The position numbers and the translations under genes are program-made. A DNA stretch of 64,000 nucleotides. It comes from Thermasporomyces composti (GTDB taxonomy: Bacteria > Actinomycetota > Actinomycetes > Propionibacteriales > Actinopolymorphaceae). The notes beneath the pieces are model-generated. The model worked only from the letters and a program-made list of their open reading frames with translations. It was not told the DNA's origin and ran no database searches. The DNA is taken from positions 930,001 to 994,000 of the forward strand of contig NZ_QTUC01000001.1 of assembly GCF_003386795.1 (NCBI RefSeq). The letters run 5' to 3'. Position 1 is the stretch's first letter. Every line of letters begins with the position of its first letter. Shown here piece by piece: positions 51,036 through 59,585 of this stretch.

Positions 51036-51772
51036 TCCTCTTCGCCATCCTTCCCGTCCGCCGTCGTCGGGAGGAGCCCGCGCTCACGTGCGTAGTCCTC
51101 GAGGAGCGCCCGGAGCTGGCGCCGTCCTCGGTGCAGGCGTGACATCACGGTACCGATCGGAGTCGACATGATGTCGGCGATCTCCTTGTAGGAGAAGCCC
51201 TCGACATCCGCGAGGTACACCGCTATCCGGAAGTCCTCGGGAACCTGCTGAAGCGCTTCCTTCACGTCGGAGTCGGGAAGGTGCTCCAGCGCCTCCACCT
51301 CCGCCGACTTCAGGCCACCCGAGGTGTGCGACTCGGCCCGAGCGAGCTGCCAGTCCTCGACCTCCTCGGTGGCCGCCCGTTGCGGCTCACGCTGCCGCTT
51401 GCGGTAGTTGTTGATGAAGGTGTTGGTCAGGATCCGGTACAGCCACGCCTTGAGATTCGTGCCCTCGGTGAACTGGTGGAACGACGAGTAGGCCCGAGCG
51501 AAGGTCTCTTGGACCAGATCCTCAGCATCGGCGGGGTTGCGCGTCATCCGGAGCGCCGCGTTGTACAGCTGGTTGAGGAGAGGTAGGGCATCTCGCTCGA
51601 AACGGGCCCTCCGCTCCTCCGGCGTCTCCGTTGTCACGACCGCTTCCATTGCCCGCGAGGATAGCGCCAGCTCGGCCTCGGCAGACGCAGCCTCCGCGGA
51701 CTTAGCGGTCCATCCCAGCCACTGCGTGGAGTCACCGATGGAACTCGGCTTGGGTGGGCACGCGGCAACCAC
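51032..51772 (-). CDS. sigR: ECF sigma factor SigR/SigH, long form with internal start
   Basis: 246 residues from GTG 51772, which has a strong AGGAGG 7 nt upstream; an internal ATG at 51649 gives the 205-residue core. Region 2 ([37 protein letters not shown]) and region 4 ([41 protein letters not shown]) are those of sigma-R. In S. coelicolor an N-terminally extended, unstable sigma-R' is made from the autoregulated promoter. The same architecture is visible here: a sigma-R promoter lies just before the upstream start. It controls thiol-oxidative stress genes. Confidence 0.96.
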   Translation of the reverse strand: MVAACPPKPSSIGDSTQWLGWTAKSAEAASAEAELALSSRAMEAVVTTETPEERRARFERDALPLLNQLYNAALRMTRNPADAEDLVQETFARAYSSFHQFTEGTNLKAWLYRILTNTFINNYRKRQREPQRAATEEVEDWQLARAESHTSGGLKSAEVEALEHLPDSDVKEALQQVPEDFRIAVYLADVEGFSYKEIADIMSTPIGTVMSRLHRGRRQLRALLEDYARERGLLPTTADGKDGEEE

Positions 51773-51812
51773 GAACTTGCCTCCTGAGTGTCGTCTCGAC
51801 CTGACCGTGACA

Positions 51813-51839
51813 ACATCCGCGCGACTGCCGTGATTCCCG
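51813..51839 (-). promoter_or_regulatory. Sigma-R-dependent promoter of sigR
   Basis: Minus strand GGGAAT at 51839-51834, exactly 18 nt, then GTT at 51815-51813: the full sigma-R consensus GGGAAT-N18-GTT. It lies about 40 bp before the long-form GTG start, so transcripts would carry the upstream SD and make the extended protein. Confidence 0.88.
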
Positions 51840-51927
51840 GCCTGTGCCCCAGCTGACCGCCTCAGCCGGAGGTGGGAACGGGTGAGCTCGGTCAGTCAGC
51901 TCATCCGCCGCGTTCCGGACAAGAGGA

Positions 51928-52563
51928 TCAACCGCCCACCGTACGGACAATCCATTCCGCCACCGACTCCACCACGATGGCGAGTGCCTCCTCCTGGTCG
52001 ACCGGGCTTGACCGACTCACTCGGAACTCGTGGTCCGCTCCGGGTACGGTGACGATCTCCACACCGTCAGGCAGCTCGTCCGACCGACCAAAGCTGTCCC
52101 GTTCTCCTTGCACGACCAGGGTGGGGACGCCGGCTTCCAGCAGCTCCTCCGCCCTCGACTTCTCCGGACGTCCCGGCGGGTGCAGCGGAAACGCGAGAGC
52201 GACGCACCCGACGGCACCGAGTGCGCGAGCGGTGCGACACGCCACCCGTGCTCCTGCGCTGCGCCCTCCGACGATCAGCGGACTCCGGGTACGCAAGTGG
52301 TTCAACGCTCCGATCCATCCTCGGTCGAGCCGCGCGGGGCTCGGGGCCAGCCGCTTCCCGGCCAGCCGCCACGGCTGTTCGACACGGATCACGCTGATCC
52401 CCGACGCCGGCAAGGCGGAGGCGAGGGCCTCAAGATCCCTGGCTTCGGGCCCACCGCCAGCGCCGTGACCGAGGACGAGCGTGGCGGTCGTGCGCCGTGC
52501 CCGGTCGTAGATCAGCCGAGCCGGCCCTTCAGAGGTCTCGACGACGCGCTCGGTCCAGGCCAT
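51928..52563 (-). CDS. Alpha/beta hydrolase of the KANL3/Tex30-like family
   Basis: 211 residues from ATG 52563; upstream in-frame starts exist and the SD is weak. Fold markers are LVLGHGAGGG (oxyanion region), nucleophile Ser in IVGGRSAGARVA, LVVQGERDSFG and the catalytic His in VPGADHEFR. The dienelactone-hydrolase-like GRSxGA elbow is typical of this small family. Substrate unknown. It is upstream of the sigR operon on the same strand, with its own spacing. Confidence 0.87.
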   Translation of the reverse strand: MAWTERVVETSEGPARLIYDRARRTTATLVLGHGAGGGPEARDLEALASALPASGISVIRVEQPWRLAGKRLAPSPARLDRGWIGALNHLRTRSPLIVGGRSAGARVACRTARALGAVGCVALAFPLHPPGRPEKSRAEELLEAGVPTLVVQGERDSFGRSDELPDGVEIVTVPGADHEFRVSRSSPVDQEEALAIVVESVAEWIVRTVGG

Positions 52564-52693
52564 GGCGTGATCGTCCCAGACCTCGCGCATGTCGGCATCG
52601 CTACCCACCCACGCCCTGTGCACAGCCCTGTTGGCTGGGTGAGCTGTGGAGAGGGACGGTTCTCGCGAACGTCAGACCTCTCAGAGCTGCCTC

Positions 52694-53458
52694 TCAGAAC
52701 AGGCCGAGCGTTCCCGTCGCTGCGTCAGAGGCATTCTCGGCCGGCAACGGGGCGACCAGCTCCGGCCCGTTGTTGCGGACGTTGTTGACCGCCGTCGAGA
52801 CCGGATAGGCCTGGAGCAACCCGGGAGCCGCTGGCACGAGGATGGAGCGAAGCTGGTCGACGTCGTTGATCCGTGGGTCGAGCCAGGTCGCGTAGCGCTC
52901 CCGCTCGACCAGGAGCGGCATCCGCTCGTGGATCTTGCCGACATCGTCCACGGCTCGGGTCGTGAGCACCGTGCACGTCCACACGAACCGGTCGGGGTCG
53001 TCGTCGGGTCGGGTGGGGTCACGCCAGATCTCATAGAGCCCGGCCATCGCCAGGACACCGCCGTCGCCCCGGTGAATGAAAAAGGGTTGCTTGGCGCCCT
53101 TCGCCTCGCCGTACCACTCGTAGTAGCCGTCGGCCGGCAGGAGGCACCGCCTCGCCGCGAAGGCACGCCGGAAGGCCGGCTTCTCGTGCGCGGTCTCCAA
53201 CCGGGCGTTGATGAGGCGGTTGCCGATCTTCGGGTCCTTGGCCCAGGACGGGATCAGCCCCCACCGCACGAGCGTGAGTCGGCGCTCGGGCGGGGCGTCG
53301 CGATCACCGTCCGGCGAGCGTTCGAGAACGGCCGGCACCCGCTTGGTCGGGGCGATGTTGTAGTCGGGCTGCAACGTCTCGCGCACGTCGATCCGAGCGA
53401 CCTCGAACTCCCGCGCGAGGTCCTCAGGATCACGACTGAGCGAGTATCTCCCGCACAT
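52694..53458 (-). CDS. SRAP/HMCES-type abasic-site-processing protein
   Basis: 254 residues; the start is ATG 53458 because the catalytic Cys must be residue 2 (MCGRYSL). SRAP motifs: YNIAPTKRVPAVL (Asn for the active site), VRWGLIPSWAKDPKIGNRLINARLETAHEKPAFR, RCLLPADGYYEWYGEAKGAKQPFFIH (Glu), and a late His in IHERMPLLV. It forms a thiazolidine cross-link with abasic sites in single-stranded DNA, shielding them. Stand-alone gene. Confidence 0.95.
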   Translation of the reverse strand: MCGRYSLSRDPEDLAREFEVARIDVRETLQPDYNIAPTKRVPAVLERSPDGDRDAPPERRLTLVRWGLIPSWAKDPKIGNRLINARLETAHEKPAFRRAFAARRCLLPADGYYEWYGEAKGAKQPFFIHRGDGGVLAMAGLYEIWRDPTRPDDDPDRFVWTCTVLTTRAVDDVGKIHERMPLLVERERYATWLDPRINDVDQLRSILVPAAPGLLQAYPVSTAVNNVRNNGPELVAPLPAENASDAATGTLGLF

Positions 53459-53499
53459 ACGTCCCCGCCTTCTTCGCCATGCCGTCGCGGCGACCGCCG

Positions 53500-54141
53500 T
53501 CACTGCGTTCGACGGCCATTGTTCTGGATGTCGCCGACAGTCGAGGCTCCGCCGTCGGACCGGGCCGAGGCCTGCGCGGTCGCTCCGGACGGATCGAGGG
53601 AGGCCGCGCCGGCCGAGGCGCCGTCGGCCGGCATCGCCGCGTGGACCATCGCGCGGACGACCGCCACCATCCAGATCAGTGTGAACGCGATGACGGTCGG
53701 GTTCTTGGCCGCGACGAGCACCGCCATGACGAGCTCGGCCTGCGGGTCGGGCACCCAGGCCGTGATCGCGGCGGTCGGCAGGGTGTCGAAGACGACGAAC
53801 GCGGCGCCCAGCACCGCGAACTGGGTCAGGAACGCGGCGCGCTCTCGGTGGACGAACTCACCGAACCTCTCCCACACGCCACGCGCGCCCAGGTCGCGCA
53901 GCCCGGGGTCGTCTCGGGCGACGAGCCGGACGATGAGAACCACGAGCAGGAGACGAACGACAGCGGTCAGCACTTCCGTGCCAGCGCTGAGCCCCTCCGG
54001 CAGCTCGCCGCCGAACCGGATGACGACGAAGCGCTGGACGGCGGGGATGGCGGACAGCCCGGCGACGAGCCAGATGTGACGCAGGTAGAAGCGCACGCCC
54101 CATCCCGCCGCGCGTCCAGCGAGCGCGAGTCCTGACAACAC
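53500..54141 (-). CDS. Membrane protein under MarR control
   Basis: 213 residues from GTG 54141, placed 7 nt after AGGAGG; the longer frame to 54174 has no SD. About four to five membrane helices (FYLRHIWLVAGLSAIP, LTAVVRLLLVVLIVRLVA, FLTQFAVLGAAFVVFDTL, VIAFTLIWMVAVVRAMVHAAM). The C-terminal about 40 residues are polar. Function unknown. It is divergent from a MarR gene with a shared operator region, so that regulator is likely to control it. Confidence 0.8.
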   Translation of the reverse strand: MLSGLALAGRAAGWGVRFYLRHIWLVAGLSAIPAVQRFVVIRFGGELPEGLSAGTEVLTAVVRLLLVVLIVRLVARDDPGLRDLGARGVWERFGEFVHRERAAFLTQFAVLGAAFVVFDTLPTAAITAWVPDPQAELVMAVLVAAKNPTVIAFTLIWMVAVVRAMVHAAMPADGASAGAASLDPSGATAQASARSDGGASTVGDIQNNGRRTQ

Positions 54142-54186
54142 CGGAGGGCCTCCTCGGCTTGGGCATTGCTTCACAATAATGAACTA

Positions 54187-54200
54187 TTCAGATTGCTGAA
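54187..54200. promoter_or_regulatory. Probable MarR operator
   Basis: TTCAG-ATTG-CTGAA, a 5-bp inverted repeat in an AT-rich patch between divergent genes; an adjoining TTCA-N6-TGAA lies at about 54171. Its position just before the marR SD and the membrane-gene promoter suits repression of both. Confidence 0.6.
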
Positions 54201-54218
54201 GTAAAGAGGAGCGCGATC

Positions 54219-54755
54219 ATGAGCGACGGCGCCGACCTTGGCTGGGAGCTCAGCACCGCGATCGTCCTCTTCCACGAAGCGGTCGCCCACAGGCTGGGCC
54301 TCAACGCCGCCGAGCACAAGGCGCTCGGCCTGATCGTCCGGCGCGGCCCTCTCCCCACCGGTGCCCTCACGTCAGAGCTCGGCATCAGCGCCAGCGCGGT
54401 CACCGGAGTCGTCGACCGCCTCGAGCAGGCGGGATACGTGCGTCGGACGCCGGATCCACGAGACCGTCGCCGTGTCCTCCTCACCGCGTCCGACACCGCC
54501 ACCGGGCCCGACTTGGCCGGCATCTTCGCCGAGCTGGGTGAGGAGATGGGCACCTTCATGCGACGCTACGACGAGCGCGAGCTCGCCGCGATCCACGACT
54601 ACATCACCAACACCATCCGCGTCCTCCGGACGCTGACCCGCCGTCTCGCCGAAGAGTCCGCGTCCGAAAGCGGCCCGTATCATGGCCGGCAACGGCGACG
54701 ACGGAGACGAGTAGCCCGGGGCGAACCGGACCACAGAGAGTCAACCGGTAGCTGA
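54219..54755 (+). CDS. MarR-family transcriptional regulator
   Basis: 178 residues from ATG 54219 (AGAGGAG upstream). Winged helix: LNAAEHKALGLIVRRGPLPTGALTSELGISASAVTGVVDRLEQAGYVRRTPDPRDRRRVLL, including the wing DPRDRR. Flanking helices form the dimer. The C-terminal about 30 residues are Arg-rich. It probably represses the divergent membrane protein gene and itself in response to a small lipophilic ligand. Confidence 0.93.
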   Translation: MSDGADLGWELSTAIVLFHEAVAHRLGLNAAEHKALGLIVRRGPLPTGALTSELGISASAVTGVVDRLEQAGYVRRTPDPRDRRRVLLTASDTATGPDLAGIFAELGEEMGTFMRRYDERELAAIHDYITNTIRVLRTLTRRLAEESASESGPYHGRQRRRRRRVARGEPDHRESTGS

Positions 54756-54759
54756 GAAG

Positions 54760-55019
54760 GTGACGTCCGGTCCCGTGCGAAGACCCTCCCGAGCCGCGGG
54801 GAACAACGGCGCGTCGGCACACGCCTGTCCGACCGCCCACTAAGCCCCGCCGGTTGGCCCCCGTCACCGGGCTGAAATGAGGCCGCCGTCCCGCGCGTCG
54901 GACATCCGCGGCGGCGAAGGTGTGGTGGCACCGCGAGTTCCCCCTCGCCCACACCCCAGGGGACGCAAGCAGGCAGGACGCCGATCCGGCGTCCCGACAG
55001 CCGTAGGAGGTGACCACCC
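54760..55019 (+). promoter_or_regulatory. Probable T-box riboswitch leader of aspS
   Basis: The 54917-54935 stretch contains AAGG...TGGTGGCACCGCG, the T-box bulge consensus, inside a GGTGTGG/CCACACC stem. The bulge TGGC would pair with GCCA, matching the discriminator G73 of tRNA-Asp and tRNA-Asn. Downstream, GGACGCC/GGCGTCC (54976-54994) forms a hairpin in front of the SD, and GGGACGC (54960-54966) can compete for the same arm, offering two exclusive states. A stem at about 54808-54837 may belong to stem I; I could not assign the specifier codon. Confidence 0.6.
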
Positions 55020-56330
55020 GTGCAGCAATCCGTCGTGCGGTCGCTGGCGCGCACGCTCGCCGCCGAGCTCCCCTCCAGCGCCGACCGCGACGTACGCCTG
55101 CAGGGTTGGGTCCACCGCCGGCGGCGCCTCGCGTCCGTCACGTTCGTCGTGCTCCGTGACCGCACCGGTCTGGCGCAGGTGGTCGTTCGCGACCCGGACG
55201 TCGCCGCGCAGGTCGAGGAGATCGGCGAGGAGACCGTTGTCGAGGTGACCGGCCGCGCCGTGGCCAACCCTCAGGCACCAGGCGGGGTCGAGGTGGTCGA
55301 TCCCGCCTTCCGGCTGCTCAGCCAGCCGGCGGCGACGCCCCCGATCGAGCTTTGGCGCCCGACCGTCAACGCCGGCCTGCCCACCCTGTTGGACCACGCG
55401 CCCGTCACCCTGCGACACCCGATGCTGCGGGCGCCGTTGGAAATCGCCGCTGCGGCGGTCGCGGGCTTCCGCGACACCCTCACCGGTCTCGGCTTCACCG
55501 AGATCCACACCCCCAAGCTCGTCGGGACCGCGACGGAGAGCGGGGCGAACGTCTTCCGCGTCGACTACTTCGGCCGGCCGGCCTACCTCGCCCAGTCGCC
55601 CCAGTTCTACAAGCAGGCGATGGTGGGCGTCTTCGAGCGGGTCTTCGAGGTCGGGCCGGTGTTCCGCGCGGAGCCGCACGACACCGTGCGTCACCTGGCC
55701 GAGTACGTCTCTCTCGACGCGGAGCTGGGGTTCATCGAGGACCACCGCGACGTGATGGCAGTGGTGTCGGCGGTCGCCCGCGGCATGGTGCGGGCCGTCC
55801 AGGAGCTGGCACCCGCGGCGTGCGAGCGTCTCGGGCTGACACCGCCCAGCGTCCCCGACGAGATCCCAGCGGTGCACTTCACCGACGCCTTGCGGATCGT
55901 GGACGCCCCGCCGGACGAGCCCGACCTCAACCCGGCGCACGAGCGGGCCCTCGGTGAGTGGGCGCGCGACGAGCACGGCAGCGACTTTCTGTTCGTCACG
56001 GGCTACCCGATGACCAAGCGCCCGTTCTACACGCACCCGCAGCCGGACGACCCGCGCTGGTCCAACTCGTTCGACCTCCTCTTCCGTGGCACGGAGTTGG
56101 TCACCGGAGGGCAGCGCCTTCACCGGTACGACGACTACGTCGCCGCCTTGCGCAGGCTTCACCAGCCCTTGGAGCCGTACGAGTCCTACCTGGAGACGTT
56201 CCGGTACGGCATGCCTCCGCACGGCGGGTTCGCGTTCGGCCTCGAACGATTCGTGGCACAGCTCGTCGGGGCGGACAACGTGCGGAAGGTCACGCTCTTC
56301 CCGCGTGACCTCCACCGGCTGACGCCCTGA
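55020..56330 (+). CDS. aspS: Aspartate--tRNA ligase, archaeal/eukaryal type (probable non-discriminating)
   Basis: 436 residues from GTG 55020 (TAGGAGGTGA upstream). OB-fold anticodon domain (VRLQGWVHRRRRLASVTFVVLRDRTG), then a class II core: motif 2 in FEVGPVFRAEPHDTVRHLAEYVSLDAE and motif 3 in GGFAFGLERFVAQLVG. The bacterial GAD insertion is absent and the length is that of AspRS2, not the about 590 of bacterial AspRS. Such enzymes often charge both tRNA-Asp and tRNA-Asn for the GatCAB route. It may be a second AspRS under T-box control. Confidence 0.92.
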   Translation: MQQSVVRSLARTLAAELPSSADRDVRLQGWVHRRRRLASVTFVVLRDRTGLAQVVVRDPDVAAQVEEIGEETVVEVTGRAVANPQAPGGVEVVDPAFRLLSQPAATPPIELWRPTVNAGLPTLLDHAPVTLRHPMLRAPLEIAAAAVAGFRDTLTGLGFTEIHTPKLVGTATESGANVFRVDYFGRPAYLAQSPQFYKQAMVGVFERVFEVGPVFRAEPHDTVRHLAEYVSLDAELGFIEDHRDVMAVVSAVARGMVRAVQELAPAACERLGLTPPSVPDEIPAVHFTDALRIVDAPPDEPDLNPAHERALGEWARDEHGSDFLFVTGYPMTKRPFYTHPQPDDPRWSNSFDLLFRGTELVTGGQRLHRYDDYVAALRRLHQPLEPYESYLETFRYGMPPHGGFAFGLERFVAQLVGADNVRKVTLFPRDLHRLTP

Positions 56331-56461
56331 GCAGCGGCTCGCCGATGTCGGCCGAGCTGGGCGCCAGTCCTCGGCTCTGTGCGACTGGTGCCCTGTCTCG
56401 GCTGGTGGGCGTCGGGGCGTTCCCAGGTTCGGGAGGGTCCGGGACGCGGTATGAAAGATCC

Positions 56462-57163
56462 ATGGCGCTCGTCAGGACGTTGGCCCGGTCGATGCTCGCG
56501 GCAACCTTCGTCGTCCAGGGGGCGAAGGTCATCAAGAACCCCGACCCGCTCGTACCCAGCGCGAAGCCGGTGACCGACCAGGTGGTCCCCACCCTGAGGA
56601 GAGTCGCCCCGCCGCAGCTGGCGCAACGGATCCCCGAGGATCCGCGCCTGTGGGTCCGCGTCAACGCCGCTGTCCACGTCGCCGGAGGCTTGGCCCTCGC
56701 CACGGGTCGGTGCCGGCGGATCGGCGCCCTGGCCCTCGCCGCGTCGATGATCCCGACCACGGCCGCTGGCCACCCCTTCTGGGAGGAGGACGATCCCGCG
56801 CGACGCGCCAACCAACAGATCCACTTCCTGAAGAACCTCGGACTGCTCGGCGGGCTCCTGCTCGCCGCGCTCGACACCGAGGGCAGACCAGCGTGGTGGT
56901 GGCGCGCTCGGCACGGCGCCAAGGACGCCGCGCAGGTGTCGCGCCTGCTCGGGGGGAAAGCGCGCCGCGAGGCGCGGCTCGCCGCGCGGGCCGCGAGGAG
57001 GGAGGCCCGCCTCCAGGCGAGGATCGCCGCCCTGCAAGCTCGTGAGGCCGCGCGGACGCGTCGCGCCCATCGCCGCTCCCGCCGGGGAACGAAGAGCACG
57101 AACGTCGCGAGCGCGGCCGTGGCCAAGGTCCAACCGGCGCTGAGCAAGGTCACCGCGCGTTGA
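56462..57163 (+). CDS. DoxX-family membrane protein
   Basis: 233 residues from ATG 56462. The DoxX four-helix core (about 1-150) has ARSMLAATFVVQGAKVIKNPD, WVRVNAAVHVAGGLALATGR and QIHFLKNLGLLGGLLLAALD. The about 80-residue C-terminal tail is a highly basic, Ala/Arg-rich helix (ARREARLAARAARREARLQAR) that could bind membrane lipids or nucleic acid. DoxX proteins link to redox and oxidative stress in mycobacteria. The SD is weak (GAAAGAT). Confidence 0.88.
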   Translation: MALVRTLARSMLAATFVVQGAKVIKNPDPLVPSAKPVTDQVVPTLRRVAPPQLAQRIPEDPRLWVRVNAAVHVAGGLALATGRCRRIGALALAASMIPTTAAGHPFWEEDDPARRANQQIHFLKNLGLLGGLLLAALDTEGRPAWWWRARHGAKDAAQVSRLLGGKARREARLAARAARREARLQARIAALQAREAARTRRAHRRSRRGTKSTNVASAAVAKVQPALSKVTAR

Positions 57164-57409
57164 CCGAAGTCACCCCCTTGGGGGCGACACCACGCGCTCC
57201 TCGACGTCGGTGGCCCGCTCCGCTGACGCCGTCGCGGACGCCGACACCGTCCGCGGGTCACCTGCGGCCACTTCCGGACACCGGACCGCTCTCGGCGGCG
57301 TCGCCCACACCACCCGCAGGTGTCGCACCCAAGGGGCGCTCCGCTCGTGGACGGCCGCATCACGGCGGTTCGACGCTCCGACCGACCGCTCGATGACCGT
57401 CTCGCCGGC

Positions 57410-57889
57410 CACACGACCGGAATCGTCGCGACGGTCGGAGGCCTCGCGGGCGCCTTGCTCGCGCCATGGCTGCAGCCTCGAGTGAAGCCGCAGCGTCTCA
57501 TCACCGCGGCGCTGTGGACTGCCACCGGCCTGGTCACAGCCGCCGCCTTGACACCAGGGAACTACCTCACCGCCGCCCTCTTGGCGCTTGCCGTCGTTCC
57601 CTCACCCGCCATCAACGCAGGCCTGTTCGCCTACCAGATCGCCATCACACCGGACTCTATGCAAGGGCGCGTTGACAGCACGATCAGCCTGTTCGCGATG
57701 GGCCTCGCGCCGTTCGCGCCACTGCTCGGCGGCTTCCTTCTCGAACGAGTCGACGAGCTGTGGGCGTTCCTCGCCTTCGCTCTCGTCCTCGGGATCGCGG
57801 CTCTGATCGCTTCGGTCAGCAAGGGCATCCGGCGCATGCGTCCCCTCGACGAGGTCGGTGAGACAGTGACGGCCACCGCCTCCACCTGA
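57410..57889 (+). pseudogene. MFS transporter remnant, C-terminal half
   Basis: The frame open from 57320 encodes, after about 30 nonsense-looking residues, only the last five or so membrane helices of an MFS exporter (GIVATVGGLAGALLAPWLQ ... YQIAITPDSMQGRVDSTISLFAMGLAPFAPLLGGFLLE). QGRVxS is the MFS loop of the enterobactin-exporter-like group. No N-terminal half is found in any frame upstream, and no SD precedes the fragment. It is most likely a decayed gene. Confidence 0.75.
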
Positions 57890-58003
57890 GAGCGTCGCAC
57901 CCTCCGTCTCCAGGACCGTCGAGGATCGTCCGCGCGGACGATCTCGCCGCGGCGCCCCTCCTGGCATGCTCCAAGCGATCACCCACTGCGAAGGAGGGAC
58001 CTC

Positions 58004-59269
58004 ATGCGCTTCATTAGGCGGCGCGGCGGGGTCGTGGCGTTGATCCTCGTCGCGACGATGCTGTCGGCCGGACCAGCCGTCGCCGCACCGCGCGGTCTGA
58101 GCCCTGGGACACACCAGGCTCGCACGGTCGAGAACAGCGTCGCAGACAAGCGTCTCGACGCCGCGCTCGACGCGGTCACAGTGGCCGGTATGCCGGGGGT
58201 TCTCGGCCGGGTGACAGACGGCCCCGACCGATGGAAAGGCGCCAGCGGAGTCGCTGACATCCACACCAAGCGACCGATGCGTCCCCACATGCGGTTCCGC
58301 ATCGGCAGCATCACCAAGACGTTCGTCGCGACGGTCGTGCTGCAGCACGTCTCGGAGGGTCGCCTGGACCTGGACGCTCCGGTCGCCGACTACCTGCCGG
58401 GCCTACTCCCGGACGACCTCGGCGAGTCGGTGACGGTGCGGATGCTGCTCAACCACACGAGCGGGCTACCCGACTACGACACCGTGCTGTACCGCGAGAT
58501 CACCGACATCGAGAAGTACCGGTTGGCGTTCTTCACACCGCGTCAGCTGGTCAAGCTGGCCCTCACCGATCCGCCCACGCCGCGCGGCCAGTTCGCGTAC
58601 TCCAACACCAACTACATCCTCGCGGGCATGATCGTCGAACGGGTGAGCGGGCGAAGCATCCAGTCCGAAGTGACCCGCCGCATCATCCGACCGCTGCGGC
58701 TGAAGGACACCTCCTTCCCGAGGGTGTCCCCGTTCATCCCGGGGCCCCACCCAGCCAGCTACGTCCCGGCCGGACCGCCGGAGCGGCCACTGGTCGACTT
58801 CAGCGTCTACACCCCCACGGTGTTCGGCGCAGCCGGTGCGATGATCTCCTCCACGCGGGACCTGGAGCGGTTCTTCGACGAGCTGCTGTTCGGAAACCTG
58901 CTCGACAAGGACGCGTTGGCCGAGATGCAGACCACCGTGCCGACCGGCTCGGACGCCTTCGAGTACGGCCTCGGACTCATGAAGCTCGAGCTGTGCGGGA
59001 CGTTCTGGGGGCACGACGGCGTCGTGTGGGGACAGACGGCACTCGCGCTCGCGAAGGCCGACACCGGGCGACACGTCAGCGTCGCCACCACCATGTCGCA
59101 CTACGGGCCTGCTGGTGAACCCATCGACCAGGCACTCAGCAACTTCCTCCTGCTGGCCAGCTGTCCCGACGTGACCGTCTCGGCCGACGAGCCACCCGCG
59201 ATCTGGCCGGGCGGCACCCCGAGGTGGGCTCCCCTGCCCTCGCTCACCCAGCCCTCGAACCGGCGGTAG
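58004..59269 (+). CDS. Exported beta-lactamase-family serine hydrolase
   Basis: 421 residues from ATG 58004 (GAAGGAGG upstream). Sec signal about 1-28 ([18 protein letters not shown]). Penicillin-binding-like fold: SITK at about residue 105 supplies the nucleophile, YSN in [16 protein letters not shown] the second motif, and HDG (WGHDGVVWG) stands where HxG/KTG is expected. This is the class C/D-Ala-D-Ala carboxypeptidase (StR61-like) group; actual substrate unknown. A strong terminator follows. Confidence 0.92.
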   Translation: MRFIRRRGGVVALILVATMLSAGPAVAAPRGLSPGTHQARTVENSVADKRLDAALDAVTVAGMPGVLGRVTDGPDRWKGASGVADIHTKRPMRPHMRFRIGSITKTFVATVVLQHVSEGRLDLDAPVADYLPGLLPDDLGESVTVRMLLNHTSGLPDYDTVLYREITDIEKYRLAFFTPRQLVKLALTDPPTPRGQFAYSNTNYILAGMIVERVSGRSIQSEVTRRIIRPLRLKDTSFPRVSPFIPGPHPASYVPAGPPERPLVDFSVYTPTVFGAAGAMISSTRDLERFFDELLFGNLLDKDALAEMQTTVPTGSDAFEYGLGLMKLELCGTFWGHDGVVWGQTALALAKADTGRHVSVATTMSHYGPAGEPIDQALSNFLLLASCPDVTVSADEPPAIWPGGTPRWAPLPSLTQPSNRR

Positions 59270-59585
59270 CCCTGAGCGCTGTGGGTGTCTCGCTCGGCCT
59301 CCCGAGCGAGACACCCACGCGACGTCGCGTGCGCCCCGTCGTCCGTGGGTATGGAAGATGCGGACGGGGCAGCACGGAAGGAGCGGACCGGTTCGACAGC
59401 ATCGATCGACGGCGAGGCCGCCGCAGCGTCCTGACCGGCTCCAGGCGGCGCCCGCCCCAGCGAGCCCTCGTCTCGTCCGACGTCGCCGCGACACCCCGCC
59501 GCCGAGGGTGGTGGCGAGCGTGCCGGTCGCCTGGAATCCACAGGCTCGGCTCGGCCCTCGCGGCGTCGGCTACGCTCTGCGGTCG
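59270..59585. other. Intergenic region before aroA
   Basis: 316 bp. The terminator at 59281-59318 occupies the start. I see no gene, and no good promoter, in the rest. Confidence 0.5.
59281..59318 (+). terminator. Terminator hairpin
   Basis: Perfect 17-bp stem (GTGGGTGTCTCGCTCGG / CCGAGCGAGACACCCAC) with loop CCTC, 11 bp after the serine hydrolase stop. Confidence 0.93.

Noticed and set aside
57173-57184. CCCCC-TT-GGGGG hairpin after DoxX
   Set aside because: The loop is too small and the stem too short to call a terminator.
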